Source: Bedellia somnulentella | Taxonomy: Eukaryota > Arthropoda > Insecta > Lepidoptera > Bedelliidae | Length of the DNA stretch: 64,000 bases | NCBI GenBank assembly: GCA_963576735.1 | Contig: OY755183.1 | Span: 12,667,213-12,731,212 of the forward strand | Direction of reading: 5' to 3' | Shown: piece after piece, positions 24,092-34,406 of the stretch | Layout: the number at the start of each line of letters is the position of its first letter | How positions within the stretch are numbered: position 1 is the stretch's first letter | Translations under genes and position numbers: made by a program | The notes under the pieces: model-generated | The model's database searches: none | What the model was told of the DNA's origin: nothing | The model's input: the letters and a program-made list of their open reading frames with translations, nothing else

Positions 24092-27000
24092 ATGTCTGTG
24101 GAACAAACTGCATGTGATGGTAAGAAGAATCTTTAAACTTTACTTTTTTGCCTGTAACCTATTCATTGCCAGATTGTTTACATTTATTTACGAGTCGACT
24201 TTGTTTTGAACTCATTTCTGAATGGTTCAGTAATTTCTAATGCTACCTAATGTATTCACTAAGTTGAAACTACTGTTGGTGATCATATTCATATCTAAGT
24301 CCTCATCTGTTATTACTATTTGGTAAGTCTACTACAACTGTTTCCCGAATCGTGTGTTCATTGTTCCATGTATATGTTGATCTTAGTCCAAAGATATACG
24401 CCGCAGACATTCCCCAAATATCACAAAATGATAATTGCCCCTGTTCCCTGTTCAAAGAGCTTTCCACAGTCATCAGTTGCCACCTTTGTGTGGATCCTTC
24501 TGTCACCATTTTGTGTGGTTTGAGACCAACTACTAAACCTCTAAGCCCAACCAGGTACTGGTTCTGCACTTTTCTTTGTGCAGCACCCAATTCTTTTTCA
24601 CATTTAAAATATTTTAAAGTATAATATATTATACTCACGGCCATAAATACCAAAGAGAGATAGCTAGAGCTTCAGAGCTAGAAACTCCTCAGCCAAACTT
24701 GGAAGTTAATAGTGGAGACGATGGTAGAAATAAAGTATCTTCGTTTGTTCTAAAACTGTGTTGCCCAAAAACAACATAAAAAGCCCCAAACCATAAGCCG
24801 CCTCTAACAACACCCGTGGGTAGGAAAGGGTAGTGACATTCTAAGCCGACATTACAAACAAAACTATTAATGTGTAAGACTGTATTGTAAAATGTAATGA
24901 GCAATTGAGTGTTGAGTAGTTCAGCCTAAATGTGTCTATTTGATAGAATACCTTGAAAAAACCTTGTTTCCATAATGTTACAAAATTTGTTAATGTTTGT
25001 TTCTCTGTACATTAATTAAGAATCAACATTCATAAATTTCTGTACTCAATTTACAAACCGTATGATAATTAAAAAAAAAATAGTGTGGCAAATGGTAGAA
25101 TATTCTTAGTAAATTAACTAATTAATCCTGTTACTCAGATCTAGGTAGTCCAAAACATAATGAGACTTCTGACAATTTGGGCCTGAAAAGACCAGAATTG
25201 TTAGGAGTCTTATTATTGAGATTCACATAGGCTTTTGCTATTGTAATATTTTTAATCCCACAACTGAATTATTTCAAAGTATTGAAACATTGAGAATATT
25301 CATTAACATCATTATATTATGTTAGTATAAAATTCTAAAAGCTTACCTAAACCCTACATTCTCAGCACAAAGCTTGAAGTGCCGGTGTTTATATGGTTTA
25401 GGATTAGTTTTTAAGCCAACCTTTATTTTTAAGTGATATTTACAGATCTCAAAGCATTTGAGCGGAGACTCACAGAGGTTATAGCATGTCTGCAACCAGC
25501 TACTATGAGATGGAGAAGTAAGTTATTCAACTTCACTTGTTTTTTCTGTATAGTGTTGGCTAAGAATACCATACCTACCCATTTCTTACCTTTGGTATTG
25601 TATGAGGAACTAAGGGTATTGAGGATCTCAAATTCTGAAGCCCTGGGTACCTCTTGGGATTTATGTCTGTGAGCATATGTATTTGAAAGTGGCTACCAAA
25701 GTAAGCATTCATAGATCATAAAACTTACCAAGCTTATTACATAGGTTTTTGACACAAAGCATTTTTATAAAATTGATGATGGAGATTAAGCTGCAAGAGC
25801 ATTAAAGAGGAACAATAGATAGCTCTGAACTATTTACATGAACATCCCCCGTAGCATGAGGGGTGTGAGAGCGGGTATGTCATGTGAGAAGTGAGATACT
25901 GACAGATTTTGTATGAGCAATCTGTCAGTTTGTCACTTCTCATGTGTCAAACGCGCTCTCACAAGCCTCATGCTACCAGTGCTGGATTAGCAACTTTCAT
26001 TTTTGTCTGTTTCCTAATGCTAATGCAAATTTATGTAATCATTTACATAAATTTGATTCTAAATCTGATATTTCAGAAACTATTCTCATTTTATCTGTTA
26101 CTGAAATCATATTAACATTGCTTTAATGCTGTGTAGTGTCGGCTTAGAATAGCACTACCCCATTTCTTCCGGCGGGTGTACGTAAGAGGCGACTAACGGT
26201 ATTGGGGATTTTTAAGGGATTTTTGGGCGATGCGGTTGGAGACCCATTACCAACAACCTTTATTTTACTATCTTTTCCCCATGCAACTTCCAAAAGTGGA
26301 ACTGAAGAATTTCTAATTCCTTAGCTCTGGCTACCCCTTCTAGGGATTTATAGCCGTGAGTATATGTATGTATGTGTGTATGTTAATTTTGAACTGGTGA
26401 TGATTATCACTGTAATTATACTTTGCGCTAACCCTGATGTTTAAATAATATTGAGTTGTGAATATGACAATTATTTTGCACCTATTGATCCTGAGCACGC
26501 TGATGAGAAGGTGTTACACATTTTAAATTTTACAAGAACAACAACTTTTTCTTAAATAATGGTTTTAATATAAAAATCTAATTTGTAACATGTTATACAA
26601 CAGTAAAGGATCATGGGCATTTTTGTATGGGAGCTGGGCGTTATACCAACAGTCATCTTCCGTTTCCGGCTTAATCAAAACAAAACGTAATTGAAAAGTG
26701 CTCCGCAATTAATTAAAGAAAAGTGAAATAAAGTGCCATTTCAGCTACACAAACCCATCAGAAACCATCACCAGACAGGAATTTGTGAGTACACTTTGTT
26801 ATTTCACTTGGCACTCCACTGGAAACCTGAAAAGAACCTGATAAATTGGCTCGTCCATAACATATTTCAACGGTTATTTTACAAAATATTACCACAATAC
26901 CGACACAATTTAATATTTCTTTCAAAATCAGCAAGCAACAATCAAAACAAATAACCTAAATCGTTTACGTTTATCACTGTCACTGAATTGTCATTGTCAA

Positions 27001-30000
27001 CTTGTAACAATAACAGGTGTCAGAAGTGTCACTGTCATCACAATTCATTCACTCACCCGTGAGCATAGACAACCAGAACACAGCCAGTAATCTGAAAACT
27101 GGTGTTGCCACCAAAAATAAAACTTAAAAAACTGATCAACGTACTTATACTTCCACGATCAATACTTTAATATTACGTATTATTATTGGAGATGGACTCG
27201 ATGGAAAATCAGGATAACTTCACTTCCGAGACAAAGACTCCTCCAAATAATTACCTACCCAGACAAAAACGAAAACTTGAACACTCGCCAAACACAGACA
27301 TGACTGATATAAAGAATGAAATAAATATTAAACTAGAAAAATTAGACAAATTTTTTCCGCTACTTAAAGATATTCAATTGTCACATTCAAAAATCGAAAG
27401 TACCATCGCTTTTATAGCTGAACAAAACGAAGATTTAAAAAAAAAGCTCAGTAATTTAGAAATTGAGATGAAAAAAAAGGATGAATATATACATATATTG
27501 GAGAATAAACTGGAAGAACAAGAAAGAATAAATAAAAAAACGGCTATAGAAATAAAAAATGTCCCTCTGGAAAATAATGAGTCGAAGTTAAACTTATTTA
27601 ACAAAGTGACACATCTAGCTAAAACGCTCAATATTGAAATTCAGCGCACGGACATAAAAGACATTCTCAAAACTAAATCCAAGACCGACAAAAGGACCTT
27701 AGTTGTAGAATTTACCACAACATCTATCAAAGAAGAATTTCTCAAAAAAACAAAATCATATAATGTAAAATACCCGACAAATAAAATAAGTTCCAAAAGC
27801 TTAGGTATCACTAAAAGTCCTGACATACCGATATTTATTTCCGAACATCTAACAGCTAAAGCAGCAAGATTATTCTTTCTGGCAAGAGATGTCAAAAAGT
27901 CAAGAAACTTTAAATATTGCTGGACATCGTATGGGAGAGTTTACTTGAGGAAAGATGATTCTTCACCAACACTGCTCATCAACGATGAAGGACAGATACA
28001 GAAGATTATGAACACCAAATGACTAGAGACAATAAACCGTATTTTCTTTTTTTTTTAGCTTATTTTTGTACTGTATGCTCTTATTCTTATTTAATCAACC
28101 TAATTATTATAACACGATATTCACTACTTAACACACTACCAAAAACACATAAATATAAAACAAGATACATAACTTACTCAATCATCATCACTATTCTAAA
28201 CTCCTACCAAGAATCCAACATTACTATCAGTTTCCATCGTTATACTCAAATTAATACACTCACTGAAACAAAACTATCACTAATTAATTGTAATTGCTTA
28301 CTTATCCTGATTGGCCCCACCGTAGCGCCAGGCTTAGTAATACCAAAAACTGACTCTCATTCCTTTGATAACCTAGTTGACATCATTGAACTCCAATATG
28401 GCAGCTAACCAGCAATTATTGCAAGATTTAGATCTTGTCTCAAACATATCCGCCAATACATGTGATCCGACTAGTCTCAACACAAGTACCTATTTTCAAA
28501 AAGCAGGTATCACTGTAATTACGCAAAATATTAGAAGCATTTACAAAAACTATGACGATCTTGAGGTGAATATAGAGGCACTGCATCTGAATCATGATAT
28601 TGATGTTATAATCCTTACTGAATGCCACCTTAACCCTAATAAAGCTATCCCTATACGACAAAACTACTCAGCTTATCAAACTGTTAACCATATGAGCCAA
28701 AAGGACGGGGTCGTAGTATACGTCAAAAATTCTATCTCGCATGAATCGAAGGAGCTTTGTCTTGTAGGCGCATCTGGGATGAGAATCACAGTAGAATCTA
28801 TTGAAATCCTTGCCATATATCGTTCGCATAAAAATAGTGATAAGACTAAGTTCATTGACTCTCTAGACAGATATTTAACAGACCACAAAATAAATAAAAA
28901 TGTTATAATAATGGGTGATATAAACATTAACATCATTGAAAATGAAACCGATACCTCTGGGAGTAGTTATCTACTCAAACTAGCTTCACAAGGTATTCTA
29001 CCCGGACACCAACTTCCAACTAGAGGAAAAAACTGTTTAGATCACGTAATGACCAACTTAGACCCAAACAACTATTCTGCACATATATCTGTTGTAAATA
29101 CAACTATTACAGATCACAAACTTATTTGTTTTCGAGTTTGCTGCAACGAGACGAAAACAAAAGTACCACCCAAAACAAAGACTATAACAGACTACGACAA
29201 AGCATTACAAACGATTAGGCAAATGGATCTATCAGAAATATTTAAAGCCGAAGACCCAGACGTAATAGCTGAAAAATTGACGAACACCATAAATATAGTA
29301 ATTGCAGCAAATACCAAAACTGTCTCAATACCTAAACAAAAAAGGTGTATCAAACCCTGGATTACGCCTGGTGTCTTGAAATGTATAAAGAATAGAAACA
29401 ACATGCAAATGAAACTTAAAAAAGATGAAAACAACATTACTCTTAAAATAACGTATCGCCGCTATAGAAATTACTGCAATAATTTGATAAAAAAATTAAA
29501 AACAAACTATAATAAGGAACTATTATCTAAAACTACTGAAAACAAACAACTTTGGAAAACAATAAAAAACATTAACAATCTTAAAAAAAACAAGTCATCT
29601 AACAATAACTTACTCAAGATCAAACAAACTCCAGAAGAATCTCTTCACCATATCAATAATTACTTCGCCAACGTAGGAAAAGAGTTAATGCATAAACTAC
29701 CGATCATTGACAACCCCCCTAAAGAGGAGCAAATGTCAAAAGTTGCATACCAAAAAAACTCAATAGGATTACTAGATGCTGACCCCACAGAAATACGCCA
29801 CTTATTGCTTAACCTGAAAACTGAATGCGCAATAGGTATAGATAATGTTCCCAACAGATTACTTAAAATGGCAGCCCCTGAATTAACACCTTTAATATGT
29901 CACTTAAATAACCAAATATTTGAGAAAGGAATATTTCCAAAAGTTTTAAAATATTCTTTAATCCATCCCATTCACAAAGCTGGCAATAAGAATGATATCA

Positions 30001-31865
30001 ATAACTTTAGGCCTATTTCGGTGTTACCAGCAATTTCCAAAATTATTGAAAAAACTATAAACTCTCGTCTGGTTAAGTATCTGAACAAGAACAACATACT
30101 TTCTCCCTCACAATTCGGTTTCAGAGAAGGTATGAGTACAGAAGATGCTGTTACTGCACTGACGACGAACATTGTGGGAAAACTTGATAGAAAGATAAAA
30201 TGTTTGGCATCATTTTTAGATCTAAGGAAAGCTTTTGATACCATTTATAAACCAACACTTATTAAGCGCCTAGAAACAGTAGGTATCAGGGGTAAATTCT
30301 TGGATATATTGGTGAGCTATCTAACGGACCGCAAACAGGCAGTTAAAATTAATAATTTTGTGAGCAATCCAAACACAGAAGACTCGGAATATGGTGTCCC
30401 ACAAGGGTCGGTGTTAGGCCCAACCCTATTCCTAATTTACATCAACAACCTCTGTAACTTGAAAATCCAACAGTGCGATATTTACTCATACGCCGATGAT
30501 ACAGCAATGCTGTTTTATGGGGACACCTGGGAGGAGGTATATAAATTAGCAGAAAAGGGACTTTCACTGACAAAAACATGGCTATCAACAAATTATCTAA
30601 CACTTAATACGGACAAAACAAAATATATGACATTTTCTATACGAAATAACTCCCAACCCCCTTGCAATTATAAACTAACAGTCCATGAAACAAACTGTGC
30701 AAATGACAACAAATGCAACTGCTGTGCATTGGAGCGTGTGGACAAAATTAAGTACTTGGGTATTATTATAGATAAAAACTTGTCATGGCATCCACAAATT
30801 GATTTGCTAACTGGTCGAATAAAAAAACTTATATGGTTATTTACAAACTTAAGACGTTACGCAAATATCCAAATACTTAACATGATTTACGTTTCCTTAG
30901 CGCAATCAGTACTCACTTATTGTATTCCTGTATGGGGTGGATGCTCAAAAACTAAATTCCTCGAACTTGAGAGGGCGCAACGCTATCTTCTTAAAACGAT
31001 TTATAATAAACAACGAAGGTTTTCTACAGCTGAATTATATAAATTATCCGACGTACTTTCTGTGAGACAGCTTTACATACTCCACTGCGTTTTAAGAAAT
31101 CACAAATTAGAGGAAATAAAACTTAAACAACAACAACCTAGACGCAAATCACATATAGTTATACCGCCTATCAAAACAAAAACAGTTTTCGCTACCAATC
31201 AATACACCAGAAAATCAGCTGATTTGTATAATAAAATTAACAGTACACTTAGCATATACTCGAAATCTAAACGTGAGTGCAAAATATCAGTAGTGAAGTA
31301 TCTTAAGAGTATGCAATACGATGAAACTGAGAAAATATTATGTAACTGCTAAATAACTTAGTAATGTCACACACTTAAACACACATTCACATATACACAC
31401 ATTCACATATACACACACATACTATCACAAACAAACACACACACAAACATACACACACAAAACACACGGTTGATTTTGTACATTTAATATATTTTTTTTT
31501 ATGGTAATTATTAACTTGTTAGTAATAAAATAGCTTAAAATTTAAAATGTTTAATTTAATTTTTTCTTTATTTTTCTTTTTTTTTTTCTTGTTAACATTC
31601 AAGTATTAATTCTACAGAATATTAATATAATTTTATTTTAATATAACTAAAAATGTACATTTTACAGATATTGAGAAAAGTAATATATATAATGAAATTA
31701 AAATTGTTAATAATGTAAATTTGTAATAATAATGATTATGAAATAAATATGTTACCACACTATGCCACGAAACGGAGGACCGACGCTGTCCTGTTACAGG
31801 CCCTACGGGGCTTACTAGGATAGGTCGAAATGTGTAATGTGTTTGTAATGATGAATGAAATAAAT

Positions 31866-31902
<37 letters not shown>

Positions 31903-34406
31903 AAATGCGTTGTAATTTACTTTATTGCACGTCTTGATAACCCCTACATACTTGTTATCCCCAATATGGACCGGGTATTATTGCAAAAAAAACACAAAGG
32001 TTGGTTAAATAATACTTTGCCGTCAGGCGAAAAAAAATCTTCGGCCATCGTCTTAAGGACTATATTCGTTTGATCGCATATCTCATACTGACACCTTATT
32101 AGTTCACCTCACTTATGCATTGCTGTTCTCTCGTAGGGGAAAATAACTCTCCACACATGGTGTTAAGACCTATATTTCTTTGCTGTTAAATCACTATTCG
32201 TTTACACAATACAAAAACATAAATATGAGGTTCGAGACCCGTCAATGAGTTATTTTTAATGTTTATTTTCTAATAGTGAAAATATTAGTAATGTTTTGGT
32301 TGTCAGTCCTAAGCCTGGAAAGTATGAAAGACAATCGAGATATTTATTCTTACTGATACTTCATGATAAATAACTATATTTCTTCAAAATTAAGTACAAG
32401 TAATACAACGTATGGGACTCATTCATTAAACATTATCAAAAGCATATTTTTTTTCATTCGCGAACTAGCGAATGTTATAAGAAAGATACGAGAACGCGAG
32501 AACCGCAAGTTATTCATCTTTCCAACTCAATCTCTTCATTTAGTCCAATTCGTTCTGCAGTTCATTTAGTCCAACGGCTCTGAAGGAGTATATAATGAGC
32601 CGTTGAACGAAGTGGACTACTGGACTACATTCGCGAAGTAGTTCTTTTAAGTGAAGGAACTAAATGAACTAAGTTCTTTTCACTGAATCGTTATGCGCAC
32701 GCGCAGTGACGCGTACGCACGCTTTCTTTGTTCGGTACCTGAGTGAGAGACGTTAGAAAGGGATGGAATGCAGTAATTCGTTAGGTTACCAACCAATAGA
32801 TTGATATCTTTTGCCTAGTACTGCACGATATTGTCTGTGTTGTCTCTGCGGTGAGCGATTGTTTTGGATTCTATGCGTTTGAACATCACTGAATATCTCT
32901 GTTCTCCGGTTGTTTGGGTAATCGCCGTCATAGTATAAAATTAAGTTATGATCATTAGCTTCCACATAACATATATTTTAACGCTGTTGGTGTTACGCCC
33001 ATTTTGACCATGACCCTTTAGTGCAAAGTTTTCTAATACAAACAATTCACACTTATTCAAAATCTTAATAATTTCAGTTGTTCTGGTGGTAGTATCAGTA
33101 TGTACGGCAATCGCGGCATGGCATTGGCTGACGGATCCCATGACACCAGTTGTTTCGTTGACACAGTCCCTATGGAATCATCCCTTCTTTGCGCTGACCT
33201 CCACAGCTTTAGGTGAGTTTTAGTTAATATCATCAATGACATCAGGTAAGGGAAGTTAACTATGAGAAATTTAATGCGATGTGAGAGGCATAGAGTTATC
33301 CTAAAGAAAATGACAGGGCTAGTATTTAATGATATATTCTGTTTTATTTTATTATTCCTGGCAGTAAAAAGTAGTGTGTATGCTGTGTAGTGTCGGCTTA
33401 GAAAACACTACCCCATTTCTTAGCATGGGTGATCGTAAAAGGCAACTAAGGGTATTGGGGCTTTTTAAATGATTTTTGGGCGGCGTTGCGGTTGGAGGCC
33501 CATCACTAAAAACATTTACTTTACAATCTTTTCCCCACTTAAATTCCTAAAGTAGCTGAAGAATTTCCTGGTTCTGAAGCTCTGGCTACCCCTTTTAGGG
33601 ATTAATATCTGTGAAATATACATACAGACACTCACGACCATTAATTCCAAAAAGCCGGAGCGTCAGAGCTAGAAACTCCACACCGAAACGCCACATTTGG
33701 AAATTAATAGGGGACAAGATGATAGAAATAAAGCCTCATTGGTGATGGGTCTCCTACCACATCGCGCAAAAACCACTTTAATAAGCCCCAATACCCTTTG
33801 TCGCCTCTTACGACACCCGTGGGTAGAAAGAAGTATTGACATTCTAAGCTGGCACTACACGCCGGAGTAAAAAGAGCAGTACTGAAAGTGCCCTAGAAAT
33901 AGTCAATGCCATAGTGCATGGATTTACTAGGTCAAGTGATCAATAATTTTAATGATCCTCATTTTCAATGATCCAGAATTTGAATTTCACTCATATCATA
34001 ACTAAACAGCCACAAAATGTGCCAACTTTATACATTGTACTAGCCTGGCTTATAAAAAACCAAGACTCAAGGACTTGAATGTTCACACCGTTTTTCACCA
34101 AATGGTTGGCAGAGGTACTAATACTTTTGGACATCACATGCCATTGTTGTCACCGTTTGTGTTCGAAGTACCCACGTTTTGCTTGGACAGTGTACTCATG
34201 TAATAGGGGGCAGAAGTATCACCATTAAAAAAAAAATATAATTATTTGTTTTCTTTCCAGTTCTTCTCTTCATGCTAGGGGTACATAGAAAAGTGATAGC
34301 ACCTAGTATTATAACAGCCCGAACTAGGTCGGTTCTAAATGACTTCAACATGTCCTGTGACGATACTGGCAAGTTAATATTGAAACCACGGCCTGCGAAC
34401 AATTAG
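24092..34406 (+). CDS. CNEP1R1: Nuclear envelope phosphatase regulatory subunit 1 (CNEP1R1/TMEM188)
   Basis: Four coding exons: 24092-24119, 25446-25517, 33078-33212 and 34261-34406, with GT..AG introns and matching phases, giving 126 residues (human 125). The protein is the membrane partner of the phosphatase CTDNEP1/Dullard at the nuclear envelope and ER; together they dephosphorylate lipin and so control triglyceride and membrane lipid synthesis. Conserved blocks are complete: [21 protein letters not shown] (residues 10-33), a first membrane segment (~35-52), SLWNHPFF, a second membrane segment (~76-92) and the C-terminal APSII.AR......[11 protein letters not shown]. The start is the ATG in a 28-nt first coding exon whose short N-terminus diverges, as in the family. 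AATAAA lies at ~34446. Intron 2 (7.6 kb) contains an intact LINE in sense orientation. Confidence 0.93.
24631..24858 (-). repeat. Family R repeat, CNEP1R1 intron 1
   Basis: The segment runs from the ACTCACGGCCATAAAT end to CTAAGCCGACATTAC, matching the ~250-bp family with scattered substitutions. Confidence 0.7.
25851..25976. repeat. 126-bp hairpin in CNEP1R1 intron 2
   Basis: Arms 25851-25908 and 25919-25976 (58 bp each) are reverse complements at roughly 80 percent of positions, with a 10-nt loop. The outer GTAGCATGAGG and inner AAACTGACAGATT-like parts pair best. It may be a small snapback MITE or, less likely, a miRNA-like precursor. Confidence 0.7.
26128..26392 (+). repeat. Family R repeat, near-consensus copy
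   Basis: The order is TGCTGTGTAGTGTCGGCTTA, a GGCGACTAACGGTATTGGGG block, a GCGATGCGGTTGGAGACCCA block, CTCTGGCTACCCCTTCTAGG, then GTGAGTATATG and a TATG microsatellite. It serves as my reference for the family. No ORF and no polymerase III boxes are evident; the microsatellite tail suggests retrotransposition or a LINE/SINE 3' module. Confidence 0.75.
27192..28022 (+). CDS. LINE ORF1 protein: coiled coil plus FP25K-like domain
   Basis: The 276-residue protein starts at the second Met codon of the open frame, ATG 27192. A K/E-rich heptad-like stretch (~residues 35-115) predicts a coiled coil for trimer formation. The C-terminal ~70 residues ([17 protein letters not shown]..., [13 protein letters not shown]) match the conserved domain related to baculovirus FP25K that insect CR1-like ORF1 proteins carry. 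ORF1 proteins bind element RNA and form the ribonucleoprotein; the exact function of the FP-like domain is not known to me. There are no zinc knuckles. The stop codon overlaps the ATG of the bridging ORF (ATGA). Confidence 0.8.
   Translation: MDSMENQDNFTSETKTPPNNYLPRQKRKLEHSPNTDMTDIKNEINIKLEKLDKFFPLLKDIQLSHSKIESTIAFIAEQNEDLKKKLSNLEIEMKKKDEYIHILENKLEEQERINKKTAIEIKNVPLENNESKLNLFNKVTHLAKTLNIEIQRTDIKDILKTKSKTDKRTLVVEFTTTSIKEEFLKKTKSYNVKYPTNKISSKSLGITKSPDIPIFISEHLTAKAARLFFLARDVKKSRNFKYCWTSYGRVYLRKDDSSPTLLINDEGQIQKIMNTK
28019..28408 (+). CDS. Bridging ORF between LINE ORF1 and ORF2 (unrecognised)
   Basis: The 129-codon frame opens with an ATG that shares two bases with the ORF1 stop (ATGA) and closes 8 nt after the ORF2 ATG (11-nt overlap). 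The predicted product is rich in I, L, Y, S and T with a hydrophobic start (~residues 7-32) and no motif that I recognise. It may be a spacer kept open for ribosome reinitiation rather than a functional protein, or open by chance. I found no second copy to compare. Confidence 0.35.
   Translation: MTRDNKPYFLFFLAYFCTVCSYSYLINLIIITRYSLLNTLPKTHKYKTRYITYSIIITILNSYQESNITISFHRYTQINTLTETKLSLINCNCLLILIGPTVAPGLVIPKTDSHSFDNLVDIIELQYGS
28398..31352 (+). CDS. LINE ORF2: APE endonuclease and reverse transcriptase
   Basis: It is 984 residues long from ATG 28398. The N-terminal apurinic-type endonuclease (~residues 25-235) has the expected signatures: TQNIRS, LTECHL with the catalytic Glu, MGDININ and a terminal TDH. 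The reverse transcriptase (~480-760) has [16 protein letters not shown] with Asp608, [11 protein letters not shown] and YADD at 698-701 (catalytic Asp700/701). A C-terminal segment contains a Cys-rich [10 protein letters not shown] stretch (~770) and the family's [17 protein letters not shown] block. No RNase H is seen. All catalytic motifs are intact and the frame has no stop or shift, so target-primed reverse transcription competence is plausible. Confidence 0.9.
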   Translation: MAANQQLLQDLDLVSNISANTCDPTSLNTSTYFQKAGITVITQNIRSIYKNYDDLEVNIEALHLNHDIDVIILTECHLNPNKAIPIRQNYSAYQTVNHMSQKDGVVVYVKNSISHESKELCLVGASGMRITVESIEILAIYRSHKNSDKTKFIDSLDRYLTDHKINKNVIIMGDININIIENETDTSGSSYLLKLASQGILPGHQLPTRGKNCLDHVMTNLDPNNYSAHISVVNTTITDHKLICFRVCCNETKTKVPPKTKTITDYDKALQTIRQMDLSEIFKAEDPDVIAEKLTNTINIVIAANTKTVSIPKQKRCIKPWITPGVLKCIKNRNNMQMKLKKDENNITLKITYRRYRNYCNNLIKKLKTNYNKELLSKTTENKQLWKTIKNINNLKKNKSSNNNLLKIKQTPEESLHHINNYFANVGKELMHKLPIIDNPPKEEQMSKVAYQKNSIGLLDADPTEIRHLLLNLKTECAIGIDNVPNRLLKMAAPELTPLICHLNNQIFEKGIFPKVLKYSLIHPIHKAGNKNDINNFRPISVLPAISKIIEKTINSRLVKYLNKNNILSPSQFGFREGMSTEDAVTALTTNIVGKLDRKIKCLASFLDLRKAFDTIYKPTLIKRLETVGIRGKFLDILVSYLTDRKQAVKINNFVSNPNTEDSEYGVPQGSVLGPTLFLIYINNLCNLKIQQCDIYSYADDTAMLFYGDTWEEVYKLAEKGLSLTKTWLSTNYLTLNTDKTKYMTFSIRNNSQPPCNYKLTVHETNCANDNKCNCCALERVDKIKYLGIIIDKNLSWHPQIDLLTGRIKKLIWLFTNLRRYANIQILNMIYVSLAQSVLTYCIPVWGGCSKTKFLELERAQRYLLKTIYNKQRRFSTAELYKLSDVLSVRQLYILHCVLRNHKLEEIKLKQQQPRRKSHIVIPPIKTKTVFATNQYTRKSADLYNKINSTLSIYSKSKRECKISVVKYLKSMQYDETEKILCNC
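32440..32760. repeat. Cluster of short inverted repeats (degraded foldback element)
   Basis: Several hairpins lie close together: CATTCGC..GCGAATG at ~32457-32475, and TAGTCCAACGGCTC (~32568) against GAGCCGTTGAACGAAGTGGACTA (~32600). TTCATTTAGTCC recurs as both direct and inverted copies. This looks like an old foldback MITE in CNEP1R1 intron 2, but ends were not found. Confidence 0.4.
33381..33861. repeat. Two family R repeats in tail-to-tail inverted orientation
   Basis: A plus-strand copy (33381-33628) ends in its ATATACATAC tail and is followed at once by a minus-strand copy (33629-33861). Together they form a ~480-bp imperfect palindrome in CNEP1R1 intron 3 that the pre-mRNA could fold into a long duplex. 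Arms are diverged, so they are likely two independent insertions, the second into the tail of the first. Confidence 0.7.
34080..34213 (-). mobile_element. SINE S1 fragment just before CNEP1R1 exon 4
   Basis: Minus-strand S1 3' half, from GTTCACACCG at the left to TGTACTCATGTAATAGGGGGCAG at the right. It ends 47 bp before the exon 4 acceptor, so the polypyrimidine tract is the original one. Confidence 0.65.

Larger units (their letters stand above)
26600..31898 (+). mobile_element. Structurally intact CR1/Jockey-superfamily LINE
   Basis: The element has a ~590-bp 5' UTR, ORF1 (27192-28022), a bridging ORF (28019-28408), ORF2 (28398-31352) and a ~540-bp 3' UTR. The 3' UTR has CA-rich repeats at 31375-31465 and a stem-rich segment near 31765-31830, and ends GAAATAAATG followed by a 32-nt T run (31868-31899). 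The ORF1 type (FP25K-like C-terminus) and the single-ORF2 layout with APE-type endonuclease and RT but no RNase H fit the CR1/Daphne/Kiri group of insects. All reading frames are open, so it is young or recently active. It lies in sense orientation within CNEP1R1 intron 2. The 5' end and target duplication were not fixed. Confidence 0.85.

Noticed and set aside
24303..24653. Overlapping ORFs on both strands in CNEP1R1 intron 1
   Set aside because: No conserved motif on either strand, adjacent to an R repeat; intron debris.
27780..28022. Endogenous baculovirus FP25K gene
   Set aside because: The FP-like domain is the C-terminal part of a LINE ORF1 and is followed by the element's own ORF2; such domains are usual in insect CR1-like elements.
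27374..30244. Minus-strand ORFs across the LINE
   Set aside because: They are shadows of ORF1 and ORF2 on the opposite strand.
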